A stretch of DNA of 57,072 nt from Acidobacteriota bacterium (GTDB lineage: Bacteria > Acidobacteriota > Vicinamibacteria > Vicinamibacterales > UBA2999), in the NCBI GenBank assembly GCA_030650395.1, contig JAUSDY010000158.1, positions 1 through 57,072 of the forward strand, read 5' to 3'. Every line of letters begins with the position of its first letter. The first letter of the stretch is position 1. The notes beneath the pieces are model-generated. The model saw only the letters and a list, made by a program, of their open reading frames with translations, did not search any database and was not told the DNA's origin. This document shows, piece after piece, positions 47,956-55,339 of this stretch. Both the position numbers and the translations under genes were made by a program.

Positions 47956-49188
47956 ATGGGCACTACCGCCGCGAGGACCTTGCGAACCACGCTGCCGGCG
48001 CGGGCGTACACCGACCCGGCCTGGTTCGAACGCGAAATGGAGGCCGTGTTCGCGCGGATGTGGCTGGCCGCGGGGCGCGACGGCGAGCTCCAGGCTCCGG
48101 GCGCGTTCGTCCGTCGCGATGTCGCCGGCGCGAGCGTGTTGATCGTGCGCGCCGACGACCGGGCCCCCAGCGCGGCAACCGCGCTGGGGTGGGACAACCG
48201 GGCCCCCAGCGCGGCAGCCGCGCTGGCGTGGAACGGTTCGTTGCTCGCGTTCCACAACGTCTGCCGGCATCGGGGCACGCGGTTGTGCATCGAGGAGCAC
48301 GGCAGGTTTCAGGGACGCATCCAGTGCCCGTATCACGCCTGGACCTACGGCCTCGACGGCCGCCTGCTCGCCGCGCCGCAGATGGACGAGGTCGCAGACT
48401 TCGACCGCGCCGACTATCCGCTTCGACCGGTGGCGTGCGAGAGCTGGGACGGCCACATCTTCATCAACCTGTCGCCCCTCGACAGGCTCGGGGCGACCCT
48501 GAGCACAGTCGAAGGGTCGGACGCTCCCGATCCGCTCTCCTCCCAGATTGGCGACTTGCGCGCGCGGTTCGCGCCGTGGCGGATGGACGAGCTGCGGATG
48601 GTGCGGCGGATCGAATACGACATCGCCACCAACTGGAAGCTCGTGGTGCAGAACTACAACGAATGCCTGCATTGCCCGGTGATCCATCCGCTGCTGAACC
48701 GGATGCACCATTACCTCGCCGCCGAGAACGTGCCGACGACCGAGACCTATTGCGGCGGCGCGATGGGCTTCAAGCAAGGCGTCGAGACGCTCAGCGCCGA
48801 CGGCAAGCGGCGGCGCGCGGTGCTGCCCGGGTTGGGCGAGCGCGAGCGCGCCGTCGTGAATTACTTCGCCATCTATCCGAACTTCCTGCTGACGCTGCAT
48901 CCCGATTACATGATGACGATCACGATCTGGCCGGTGGATCCCGGGCACACGCGGCTCGTCGCCGAATGGCACTTTCATCCCGACGAGATCGCGAAGCCCG
49001 ATTTCATTTTCGAGGACGCGATCGAGTTCTGGGACCGGACCAACCGGGAAGACTGGGCGATCTCGGAGCAGTCGTACCTCGGGATCAGCTCACGCGGCTA
49101 TCAGCCGGGGCCGTACTCGGAGCGCGAGAAGCAGTTGTGGGAGTTTGATCAGTTCGTACTGTCACGGGTTGAGGGCTTGGGGACTTGA
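47956..49188 (+). CDS. Rieske non-haem iron oxygenase, alpha subunit-like
   Basis: 410 residues. Rieske centre: CRH (about 102-104) and CPYH (about 123-126) bind [2Fe-2S]. Mononuclear iron site: NYNECLHCPVIHP (about 234-246) with His-His and a later Asp. Such oxygenases hydroxylate or demethylate aromatic or quaternary ammonium compounds; the length and NECLHCP motif fit the choline/carnitine-monooxygenase-like subgroup as well as ring hydroxylases. No reductase gene is adjacent. The gene carries two in-frame repeat insertions (residues about 68-93 and 174-188) and its last residues and stop lie in an 8-mer array. Confidence 0.88.
   Translation: MGTTAARTLRTTLPARAYTDPAWFEREMEAVFARMWLAAGRDGELQAPGAFVRRDVAGASVLIVRADDRAPSAATALGWDNRAPSAAAALAWNGSLLAFHNVCRHRGTRLCIEEHGRFQGRIQCPYHAWTYGLDGRLLAAPQMDEVADFDRADYPLRPVACESWDGHIFINLSPLDRLGATLSTVEGSDAPDPLSSQIGDLRARFAPWRMDELRMVRRIEYDIATNWKLVVQNYNECLHCPVIHPLLNRMHHYLAAENVPTTETYCGGAMGFKQGVETLSADGKRRRAVLPGLGERERAVVNYFAIYPNFLLTLHPDYMMTITIWPVDPGHTRLVAEWHFHPDEIAKPDFIFEDAIEFWDRTNREDWAISEQSYLGISSRGYQPGPYSEREKQLWEFDQFVLSRVEGLGT
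48158..48235. repeat. in-frame duplicated 39-mer with strong hairpins in the Rieske gene
   Basis: Two 39-base units, each starting ACCGGGCCCCCAGCGCGG. The first forms CCCAGCGCGG/CCGCGCTGGG with a CAA loop (48166-48188). They encode RAPSAATALGWDN and RAPSAAAALAWN just before the Rieske Cys-His motif. Confidence 0.9.
48475..48516. repeat. CCCTGAGC...GTCGAAGGG element in the Rieske gene
   Basis: CCCCTCGACAGGCTCGGGG followed by CCCTGAGCACAGTCGAAGGG. Read in frame as PLDRLGATLSTVEGS. Same family as 29674-29693 and 53613-53641. Confidence 0.9.
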
Positions 49189-49218
49189 GGGCTTGAGGGC
49201 TTGAGGGCTTGAGGGCTT
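49171..49218. repeat. GAGGGCTT 8-mer array between convergent genes
   Basis: Six 8-mers (five GAGGGCTT, one GGGGACTT). They include the Rieske stop codon (49186-49188) and end four bases before the stop of the nitrilase-family gene. The unit is the same as in the array at 6996-7070. No inverted arm here. Confidence 0.9.
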
Positions 49219-49222
49219 GGGC

Positions 49223-50044
49223 CTACTTTCCGATCCAGTCCGCGTACAGGTCGGGCCGGCGGTGCTTCAGAAATAACCGTCGTGCGTTTGAGCTGGCCGC
49301 CGACGCGAGATCGAGATCCGCGTAGAGGATGGCGTCCTCGCTCTTCGCCGCGCGCGCGAGCACCTCGCCGTCGGGACCGCAGACGAACGACTCGCCCGCG
49401 AAATCCAGGCAGTCTTCCTTGCCGACGCGGTTGCACAGCGCCGTGAAATAACCGTTCTGGAAGGCCGCGACCCGCATCTCGGCTTCGTACAAACCTTCGG
49501 GCCATTCATCGACCGCTCCGGCCTGCGGCACGATCACCAGGTCGGCACCCTTCACCGCCAGCGCGCGCATGTATTCGGGAAAGTGGCGGTCGTAGCAAAT
49601 TGCGACACCGATGTTACCGACCTTGGTCTTGAAGACGGCTGCGCCTTTATCGCCCGGGGTGTAATACCCCTGCTCGTGAAAGCACGGGTAGTCGGTGATG
49701 TGGATCATGCGGGTCACGCCCAACAGCGTGCCATCCGCGTCGATCACCGGCGAGCTGTCGAAGGTCTTGTGCCCGTCACGTTCGTACAGGTTGATCACCA
49801 CCACCATGCCGAGGTCGCGGGCTTTCTGTTGAAACGCCTTCACCGTCGGACCGTCCAGCGGCTCCGCCAGCTCGCGGAAGCCGAGCTCGGCGGGGCGCTG
49901 CGGATAGAACCACTCGAAGGCGAGCTCGGCGAAGCAGGCCAGGTGCGCGCCGTTTCGGGCGGCGGTCTCGAGCGCGGCCAGGCCGCGGGACACGTTCGAG
50001 GATTTGTCTTTGGTGGCGTGCTGTTGGATCAACGCAATCTTCAT
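49223..50044 (-). CDS. carbon-nitrogen hydrolase (nitrilase superfamily), AguB-like
   Basis: 273 residues. Catalytic Glu40 (CFAELAF) and Cys150 (VAICYDRHFPEY) of the Glu-Lys-Cys triad are present, and YYTPGDKGAAVF plus NRVGKEDCLDFAGES fit N-carbamoylputrescine amidase-like enzymes. The Lys segment, usually YRKMHIPD, reads TRMIHITD, so the catalytic Lys seems to be Met113. Either the alignment slips and Arg112 takes over, or the enzyme is altered. Expected reaction: hydrolysis of a carbamoyl or amide bond of a linear substrate. It is convergent with the Rieske gene across the 8-mer array. Confidence 0.8.
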   Translation of the reverse strand: MKIALIQQHATKDKSSNVSRGLAALETAARNGAHLACFAELAFEWFYPQRPAELGFRELAEPLDGPTVKAFQQKARDLGMVVVINLYERDGHKTFDSSPVIDADGTLLGVTRMIHITDYPCFHEQGYYTPGDKGAAVFKTKVGNIGVAICYDRHFPEYMRALAVKGADLVIVPQAGAVDEWPEGLYEAEMRVAAFQNGYFTALCNRVGKEDCLDFAGESFVCGPDGEVLARAAKSEDAILYADLDLASAASSNARRLFLKHRRPDLYADWIGK

Positions 50045-50065
50045 CGCGTCAGCTTAACCCCAGTT

Positions 50066-50318
50066 TCACAGGAGGATAGGGGGCGGCTTCTTCGGTGCAG
50101 CCGCGAGGTTCCACTGCAGTGGGCCGAGGCTACCGATCCGTGTCCATGGGACCACTACTGCGGGGTGCTTCGCAAAGACGATGAACGACGCCTCATCGTC
50201 CGGGGCGAGGCCCTTGACGACCTCCTGGCCCGCCGGGAATGGTGACCAATTCGACCGCGGACTTGAACGTCGGCTGTTGCGCGCGCAACGATTCAAGCGC
50301 CAACGCGAGAATGACCAT
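50066..50318 (-). pseudogene. remnant of an exported von Willebrand factor A-type gene
   Basis: MVILALALESLRAQQPTFKSAVELVTIP is a signal peptide and mature start as in acidobacterial VWA proteins, but the frame then fails. In another frame FPAGQEVVKGLAPDDEASFIVFAKHPAVVVPW continues as a fragment of such a domain, ending at TGA 50068-50066. Most of the gene is missing. This and the 18-mer array account for the 399-base gap between the nitrilase and FAH-like genes. Confidence 0.5.
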
Positions 50319-50333
50319 CGTTATCCGGAATCG

Positions 50334-50405
50334 CGACAAGAAGTGCCCTCCCGACAAGAAGTGCCCTCCCGACAGGAGTTTCCCTCCCGACAAGAGTTGT
50401 CCTGC
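50334..50405. repeat. 18-mer tandem repeat (four units)
   Basis: Four direct units of CGACAAGAAGTGCCCTCC type, the first two identical. They lie between the VWA remnant and the promoter of the FAH-like gene. Unlike the other arrays this one lies in a 5' region and has no inverted half. Confidence 0.9.
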
Positions 50406-50416
50406 CGTCCGCGAAG

Positions 50417-50437
50417 TATTATGACCCGGTGATGGAG
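50417..50437 (+). promoter_or_regulatory. TATTAT -10 and Shine-Dalgarno of the FAH-like gene
   Basis: TATTAT at 50417-50422 and GGAG at 50434-50437, six bases before the ATG at 50444. This selects ATG 50444 over GTG 50429 and ATG 50432. Confidence 0.5.
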
Positions 50438-50443
50438 GCAGCG

Positions 50444-51505
50444 ATGAAGACAGTACACGGAGCGCTTGTGGCGGCGGGACTCGCCGCGATTATCGGGATG
50501 GCCCATACGGGCGCGCAGACGGCTGAGCCGTACAAGCTGGGCATGTTCCAGCAGGGCGGGCGATCGTTTGTCGGCATGGTGATCCGGAAAGACACGCTGG
50601 TCGTCGACCTGTCGCGCGCGAATGTCGGCGCGCCGGCCACGCTAAAACAGCTAATCGCGCAGTGGGACATAAACACGGGCACCAGGCTCGCGCTGCTCGC
50701 CGCCACGTCCGCGTTGAAGGCGCCGGCTTTCTCGATGAAGGTGTCTGAGGTCAAGACGCTGCCGCCGATTCCGGATCCGGCGGTGTTGCTGAATGCGGCG
50801 GTCAATTACAGCGAGCACGGCATCGAGATGACCGGCGTCGCCACCTCCGCCGCGAGCGCCGACAAGGTTGACCCGAAGGTGGCAATGGGCATTCCCGCAT
50901 ATTGGAACCGCAAGCCCGGCGATCCGCGGCACAACCCCTATTACTTCCTGAAGGCGCCGACCTCGATTACCGGCAACGGCGATCCGATCATGCTGCCGCC
51001 CGGCCGCACGCAGATCGACTGGGAGTGCGAGCTCAACATCGTGATCGGCAAGACCGCCAAGCGGGTCAAGGCCGAGAACGCCGCCGAGTACATCTTCGGC
51101 TACACGCTCGATAACGACGTCTCGGATCGCGGCGGCCGCGCCGACGGGCGGCACGGCTCCGACTGGATGCTCGGCAAGAGCCACGACACCTTCTTTCCGA
51201 TGGGCCCCTACATCGTGCCGCGGCAGTTCGTGCCCAACCCGCAGAAGCTGGCGATCAAGTTCTCGTTGAGCGGCAAGGTGATGCAGGACTCGAACACCGA
51301 TCGAATGACGCACAACGTCTACGAGCTGGTCGAGTTTGCGTCGCACATGCTGACGCTCAAGCCAGGCGACATGATCTCGTCGGGCAGCCCGGCGGGCGTC
51401 GGCACCGCGCGCGGCACGCCGATCTATTTCAAGGACGGCGACACCTCGAGCTGCACCATCGAGTCGATCGGCACGCTCGAAAACCCCGTGCGGGCGGAGA
51501 AATAG
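50444..51505 (+). CDS. exported fumarylacetoacetate hydrolase-family protein
   Basis: 353 residues. The C-terminal 230 residues are the FAH fold: NYSEHGIEM, DWECELNIVIGK (Glu-x-Glu metal ligands), GYTLDNDVSDRG (Asp ligand), GKSHDTFFPMGPYIV and SSGSPAGVGTARG. Family members cleave or hydrate beta-diketo acids in the cytoplasm. Here a signal peptide (about 1-26; HGALVAAGLAAIIGMAHTGAQ) precedes the fold, so the protein should be outside the cytoplasm, which is unusual. First gene of a cluster with a small membrane protein and an M28 peptidase. Confidence 0.85.
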   Translation: MKTVHGALVAAGLAAIIGMAHTGAQTAEPYKLGMFQQGGRSFVGMVIRKDTLVVDLSRANVGAPATLKQLIAQWDINTGTRLALLAATSALKAPAFSMKVSEVKTLPPIPDPAVLLNAAVNYSEHGIEMTGVATSAASADKVDPKVAMGIPAYWNRKPGDPRHNPYYFLKAPTSITGNGDPIMLPPGRTQIDWECELNIVIGKTAKRVKAENAAEYIFGYTLDNDVSDRGGRADGRHGSDWMLGKSHDTFFPMGPYIVPRQFVPNPQKLAIKFSLSGKVMQDSNTDRMTHNVYELVEFASHMLTLKPGDMISSGSPAGVGTARGTPIYFKDGDTSSCTIESIGTLENPVRAEK

Positions 51506-51868
51506 ATGCCGGGCACAACGCGGCTATTTGGCCTGATCCTAATCGTCCTCGGGATCGCGAGCTACATCATGACGGGGCGCGCCAGCGTCACCGCCCTGAT
51601 CCCGGCGCTGTTTGGCGCCATCCTCGTCGTGTGCGCGCTCGTGGCGAGGAATGAGAACGCGCGAAAGCATGCGATGCATGCTGCCGTCGCGATCGCGCTG
51701 ATTGGCGCGATCGCCTCACTGGCACGCGCGGTGCCGGCCGTGATGAACGGCGATGCCACGAGGCCCGCCGTGCTCGCGCAGCTGGCGATGGCGGTGCTGT
51801 TGCTGGTTTACGTTGCGCTGGGGGTGCAGTCGTTCATTGCCGCTCGGAAAGCGCGGACGGGCAGGTAG
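51506..51868 (+). CDS. small four-segment membrane protein
   Basis: 120 residues with four hydrophobic helices (LFGLILIVLGIASYIM; VTALIPALFGAILVVCALV; AVAIALIGAIASLARAV; LAMAVLLLVYVALGVQSFI). No known family. The ATG directly follows the stop of the FAH-like gene and the next gene starts three bases after its own stop, so the three genes are one operon. Confidence 0.75.
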   Translation: MPGTTRLFGLILIVLGIASYIMTGRASVTALIPALFGAILVVCALVARNENARKHAMHAAVAIALIGAIASLARAVPAVMNGDATRPAVLAQLAMAVLLLVYVALGVQSFIAARKARTGR

Positions 51869-51871
51869 GCT

Positions 51872-54028
51872 TTGAGGGCGGCGATCGTGCCGGCGCTGGC
51901 GCTCGTCGCCCTGGTCAGCCCGGCACAATCGCGCCTCACTCCGGCGCGGGAGATCGAGCAGCGCTTCCTGGACGGGGTCTCGACCGAGTCGATCAGCACG
52001 ATCCATCGGCAGGTCACCGAGCATCCGCACATCGCCGGTTCCGCACGCTCGATGGCGGTGGCGGAGCGCGTGCGGCGTGCGCTCGACGCCGCCGGATTAC
52101 AAACCGAAGTGCGCGACTACCTGGTGCACCTGTCGACTCCACGTTCGGTGAAGGTCGACATCGTGGCGCCGGTCGCGCTGTCGCTGGCGGTTCGCGAGCC
52201 CGCCAGTCCAAGCGACCCTGACAGCGCGCACCCCGATCTGGGCCCGGCGTTTGTCGCCTACTCTGCATCGGGCACCGTTACGGCGCCTGTGGTGTACGTC
52301 AACTATGGGTTGCCGCCCGACTACGCCCGCCTCGCCGCGGCCGGCGTGGACGTGCGCGGCAAGATCGCGATCGCCCGCTACGCGCGCAGCCATCGCGCCG
52401 TGAAGCTGCACACCGCGGAACAGGCCGGCGCGGCCGGCATCATCATCTATTCGGATCCGGCAGACGATGGCTTTGCGCGAGGGCTGACGTGGCCGGACGG
52501 ACCCTGGCGCGCGGACTTTCAATCGCAGAGCGGCAACGGCAAGTACAGCTGGTTCTGGCACGGCGATCCACTGACCCCTGGCGTTGGCGCCACACCAGGC
52601 GCGACCGCCCTCGATCCGGCTACGGCGCCCACGCTGCCGAAAATTCCTGCGGTCGTACTGTCGTGGAAAGAAGCCTCGAAGATCCTGTCGCAGCTCGCCG
52701 GCCCGGCGGCGCCGTCAGGTTCCGGGTTCCAGGGTGCATTGCCTTTTACCTATCGTCTCGGCCCCGGCCCGGTGACCGTGCGTCTCGATGTTCAGATGGA
52801 CGCAAGCCGCCGTCCGATCCGCAACGTGATCGGCAAGATCGCCGGACGCGATCCCGGCCGCTGGATCGTGCTGGGCACGCATCACGATGCGTGGAGTTTC
52901 GGCGGGATGGATCCCGGGACAGGCCTCGCCGCTGTGTTCGAAACCGCGCGCGGGCTCGCGGCCCTGGCGCGCTCGGGCTGGACGCCGGAGCGTTCCATCG
53001 TCTTCGCCTTCTGGGATGCGGAAGAGTTCGGGCTGATTGGCTCGACCGAATATGCCGAGGCGATGCAGGCCGAGCTGCGCGAGAAGGCGATCGTCTACAT
53101 CAACACCGACCTGTCGATGCGCGGGCGCTTCGACGGCGGCGGTACTCCGTCGCTGCGCGACTTCCTCGTGCAGGTGACGAGAGATGTGCCGCACTTTGAT
53201 GGCGGCGGTTCGGTCTACGACCGTTGGCGAAGCGAGGAATGGCAACGCCAGCCGGCCGAGCGGCGCCGGCGCGGCGCGGACGGGTTCGAAGTGGAGCTGG
53301 CGGCGCTTGGTAGCGGCGCGGACTTCGTGGCGTTCCAGGATTTCCTGGGGCTGCCCACGCTGCAGATGGAGTTCGACTTCGAGGGCAGTTACGGCCCGTA
53401 CCATTCCAACTACGACACCCGGCGGTACGTGGAGCGGCACACCGACCCGGGCTTCCGCGTGGGACAGACCCTGTCCCGCGTGCTCGGCCTCGCCGTGCTT
53501 CGTCTGGCGTCAGCGGACCTGCTGCCCTTCCGTTACTCGCACTACGCGCGAAAGATGGCGGAGTTCATCGACGGCGCTGCCGCGTGGGCGGTGGACGACA
53601 TCGGGCGGCCTGCCCTGAGCGCTGGTGCCCCTGTCGAAGGGCGGGTGGCGATCGATCTCGCCGCGGCACGAGGCCTGGCCACGCGCGCGGTGGCTAGTGC
53701 TGCCGCGCTTGAAGCGCAGATCGATCGACTGGCCGGCGGCGGCACGATCGGCGGGGCCGCTGAGCGACCGCTCAACGACGCGCTGGTACGGCTCGAGCAG
53801 CAACTGCTCGACGAGTCGGAGCCGGCGGCGACGCGCTGGTATCGGCATGTCATCTACGGGTGGAATATCTATTCGCTGTACGAGGGCCAGCCCTTGCCCG
53901 GGCTGGCCGAGGCGATCCGCGTCGGCGACGCAGCAGCGGTTGCCCGCGAGACGTCGCGCCTCGAGGGCGCGCTGTCGCGTTTCAACGCCGGCCTCGAGCA
54001 GGCGACCCGTCTCGCAAGCGCCCGGTAG
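51872..54028 (+). CDS. exported M28-family zinc peptidase (glutamate carboxypeptidase II-like)
   Basis: 718 residues from a TTG at 51872 (GTG 51887 is an alternative). Signal peptide about 1-20, PA domain about 125-235, M28 catalytic domain about 320-560, transferrin-receptor-like dimer domain at the end. All five zinc ligands are seen: THHDAW (His), MDPGTG (Asp), DAEEFG (Glu, with the general base Glu), INTDLS (Asp) and YHSNYDT (His). Expected to release C-terminal acidic or other residues from peptides in the periplasm. Part of the dimer domain (about 580-590) is encoded by a dispersed repeat. Confidence 0.92.
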   Translation: MRAAIVPALALVALVSPAQSRLTPAREIEQRFLDGVSTESISTIHRQVTEHPHIAGSARSMAVAERVRRALDAAGLQTEVRDYLVHLSTPRSVKVDIVAPVALSLAVREPASPSDPDSAHPDLGPAFVAYSASGTVTAPVVYVNYGLPPDYARLAAAGVDVRGKIAIARYARSHRAVKLHTAEQAGAAGIIIYSDPADDGFARGLTWPDGPWRADFQSQSGNGKYSWFWHGDPLTPGVGATPGATALDPATAPTLPKIPAVVLSWKEASKILSQLAGPAAPSGSGFQGALPFTYRLGPGPVTVRLDVQMDASRRPIRNVIGKIAGRDPGRWIVLGTHHDAWSFGGMDPGTGLAAVFETARGLAALARSGWTPERSIVFAFWDAEEFGLIGSTEYAEAMQAELREKAIVYINTDLSMRGRFDGGGTPSLRDFLVQVTRDVPHFDGGGSVYDRWRSEEWQRQPAERRRRGADGFEVELAALGSGADFVAFQDFLGLPTLQMEFDFEGSYGPYHSNYDTRRYVERHTDPGFRVGQTLSRVLGLAVLRLASADLLPFRYSHYARKMAEFIDGAAAWAVDDIGRPALSAGAPVEGRVAIDLAAARGLATRAVASAAALEAQIDRLAGGGTIGGAAERPLNDALVRLEQQLLDESEPAATRWYRHVIYGWNIYSLYEGQPLPGLAEAIRVGDAAAVARETSRLEGALSRFNAGLEQATRLASAR
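53613..53641. repeat. CCCTGAGC...GTCGAAGGG element in the peptidase gene
   Basis: CCCTGAGCGCTGGTGCCCCT then GTCGAAGGG, read in frame as ALSAGAPVEG. A diverged member of the family at 29674-29693. Confidence 0.8.
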
Positions 54029-54040
54029 CTGATACTGCGA

Positions 54041-54084
54041 AGGGGTCAGACCCCTCGGCACTTCTTGCTCGGGGTCAGACCCCT
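54041..54084. terminator. two GGGGTCAGACCCC palindromes between convergent genes
   Basis: AGGGGTCAGACCCCT (54041-54055) and GGGGTCAGACCCC (54071-54083). They fill the 54-base gap between the M28 peptidase and GcvT-like genes and overlap the latter's stop codon. Likely a two-way terminator; no U-tract. Confidence 0.55.
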
Positions 54085-55270
54085 ACGCAGTCTTGCGAGC
54101 GGGATTGAAAAACGGCGTCGGGACGACGGTGGCGCCGGCGCGATGGCGGACCGCCTCGACGGTCGTCTCGATTTCGAGACGCGTGCCGATGACGAAATGC
54201 GGCGAGTCGATCGTCGCCAGCGCGATCAGCTTCTTCAGCGTCGTCGACCACGTCGTCGAGGTCGCGCGGCCGACCTGCGACCCGCCCTTGTAGACCGGCA
54301 CCGCCACTCGTGAAGTGCCGGCAGGCGCGGTTGGCGGAAGGCCGACGCCTTCGTACAGCTTCTCGACGTCCATCCAGTCGATCTCGAGGCCGACGATCTG
54401 CCTGGCGTGCCCGCGCAGGCGCTCGTCGGTCAACGCCGCCCGTCCGACGAAGGGACCCTTCTTGAAATCGACCAGGCGTGCCATCCCCAGCTCGAATGGC
54501 GAGTACTTCTGCGACTCGATGAGCGCCTTGCGGCTGCTCTGGAAATCGACGTCGATCAGCAACAGCCCCGCTTCGATGCGGGCGATGTCGAGCGCCAGCA
54601 TTCCCGTCGGATGCAGATCGAAGGCGCGGCCGGCGCCGGCGATCGCATCCCAGACTTGCAAGGCGGCGTCCCACGGCATCCAGATCTCGTAGCCGAGATC
54701 GCCGGTGTATCCCGTCCGCGAGATGTCGACCGGCACGCCGGCGATGGATCCACTGGTTGCGCGAAAGTACTTGAGCGAATCCAGATCGGCCGTCGCGACG
54801 CTGCGCAACAACCGGCCCGACGTCGGTCCTTGCAGGGCGAGGGCTGCAACGGTTTCCGAAATGTCCTCGATCTCGACTTTCAAACCCGACGCGTTCCCGG
54901 TCAGCCAGCGCAGGTTGGGATGCGCGGCGGTCCATCGGTACGCCTGCTCCGCCACGCGTGTCACCGTCCCATCGTCGATGACCTTGCCTTCGTCATCGCA
55001 CCACGGCGTGTAGTAGACCTGCGCCACCTTCATCTTCGATGCGTCCCGGGTGATCAGACGGTTGACGAGACGCGTCGCATCGGATCCGGTCACGCGGTAC
55101 TTGAAGAGCGGCGAGATATCGATCAACGCGCAGGCGTTGCGGATGGCGTTGTATTCGTGCTCGTAGTGGGTCTCGTACGCGCTGACGGCGTAGTAGCCGG
55201 CCCAGTCGCGATAGCTGAGGCTTTCGCACAGCTCGAGGGTGCGAGCGTGGAAGGCGGAACCAACAGGCAC
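54083..55270 (-). CDS. GcvT-like aminomethyltransferase (folate-binding)
   Basis: 395 residues from GTG 55270. GcvT fold: YETHYEHEYNAIRNACALIDISPLFKYRVTGSDA, LVNRLITRD, LALQGPTSGRLL, ISRTGYTGDLGYEIW, GMLALDIARIEAGLLL and a C-terminal barrel domain with VGLEIDWM and VGRATSTTWSTTLKK. The family transfers a methylene from an amine to tetrahydrofolate. No gcvH or gcvP is nearby, so a demethylase-type role with the adjacent flavin oxidoreductases is possible. Start chosen because it lies six bases after a TATACT element. Confidence 0.85.
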   Translation of the reverse strand: MPVGSAFHARTLELCESLSYRDWAGYYAVSAYETHYEHEYNAIRNACALIDISPLFKYRVTGSDATRLVNRLITRDASKMKVAQVYYTPWCDDEGKVIDDGTVTRVAEQAYRWTAAHPNLRWLTGNASGLKVEIEDISETVAALALQGPTSGRLLRSVATADLDSLKYFRATSGSIAGVPVDISRTGYTGDLGYEIWMPWDAALQVWDAIAGAGRAFDLHPTGMLALDIARIEAGLLLIDVDFQSSRKALIESQKYSPFELGMARLVDFKKGPFVGRAALTDERLRGHARQIVGLEIDWMDVEKLYEGVGLPPTAPAGTSRVAVPVYKGGSQVGRATSTTWSTTLKKLIALATIDSPHFVIGTRLEIETTVEAVRHRAGATVVPTPFFNPARKTA

Positions 55271-55271
55271 G

Positions 55272-55289
55272 CCGAAAGTATACTTTCGG
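55272..55289. promoter_or_regulatory. perfect 18-base palindrome with -10 elements on both strands
   Basis: CCGAAAGTA/TACTTTCGG. It contains TATACT on each strand. On the minus strand this lies six bases before the GcvT-like GTG. On the plus strand it is about 55 bases before the FAD oxidoreductase. It could be both a promoter and an operator. Confidence 0.6.
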
Positions 55290-55292
55290 GCG

Positions 55293-55311
55293 GGCCCTGC
55301 GGAGCAGGGCC
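55293..55311. repeat. hairpin GGCCCTGC/GCAGGGCC
   Basis: A perfect eight-base stem with a GGA loop in the 5' leader of the FAD oxidoreductase. Role unknown; it may be another dispersed palindrome. Confidence 0.6.
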
Positions 55312-55339
55312 GCCGAGTGGAGCGAGGCAAAACAACACT

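Noticed and set aside
47626-48978. A 450-codon minus-strand frame opposite the Rieske gene
   Set aside because: Shadow frame; contains the reverse reading of repeats and no known domain.
54407-55339. N-terminal extension of the flavin oxidoreductase to 54407
   Set aside because: Runs antisense through the GcvT-like gene; the Rossmann motif starts right at GTG 55340.
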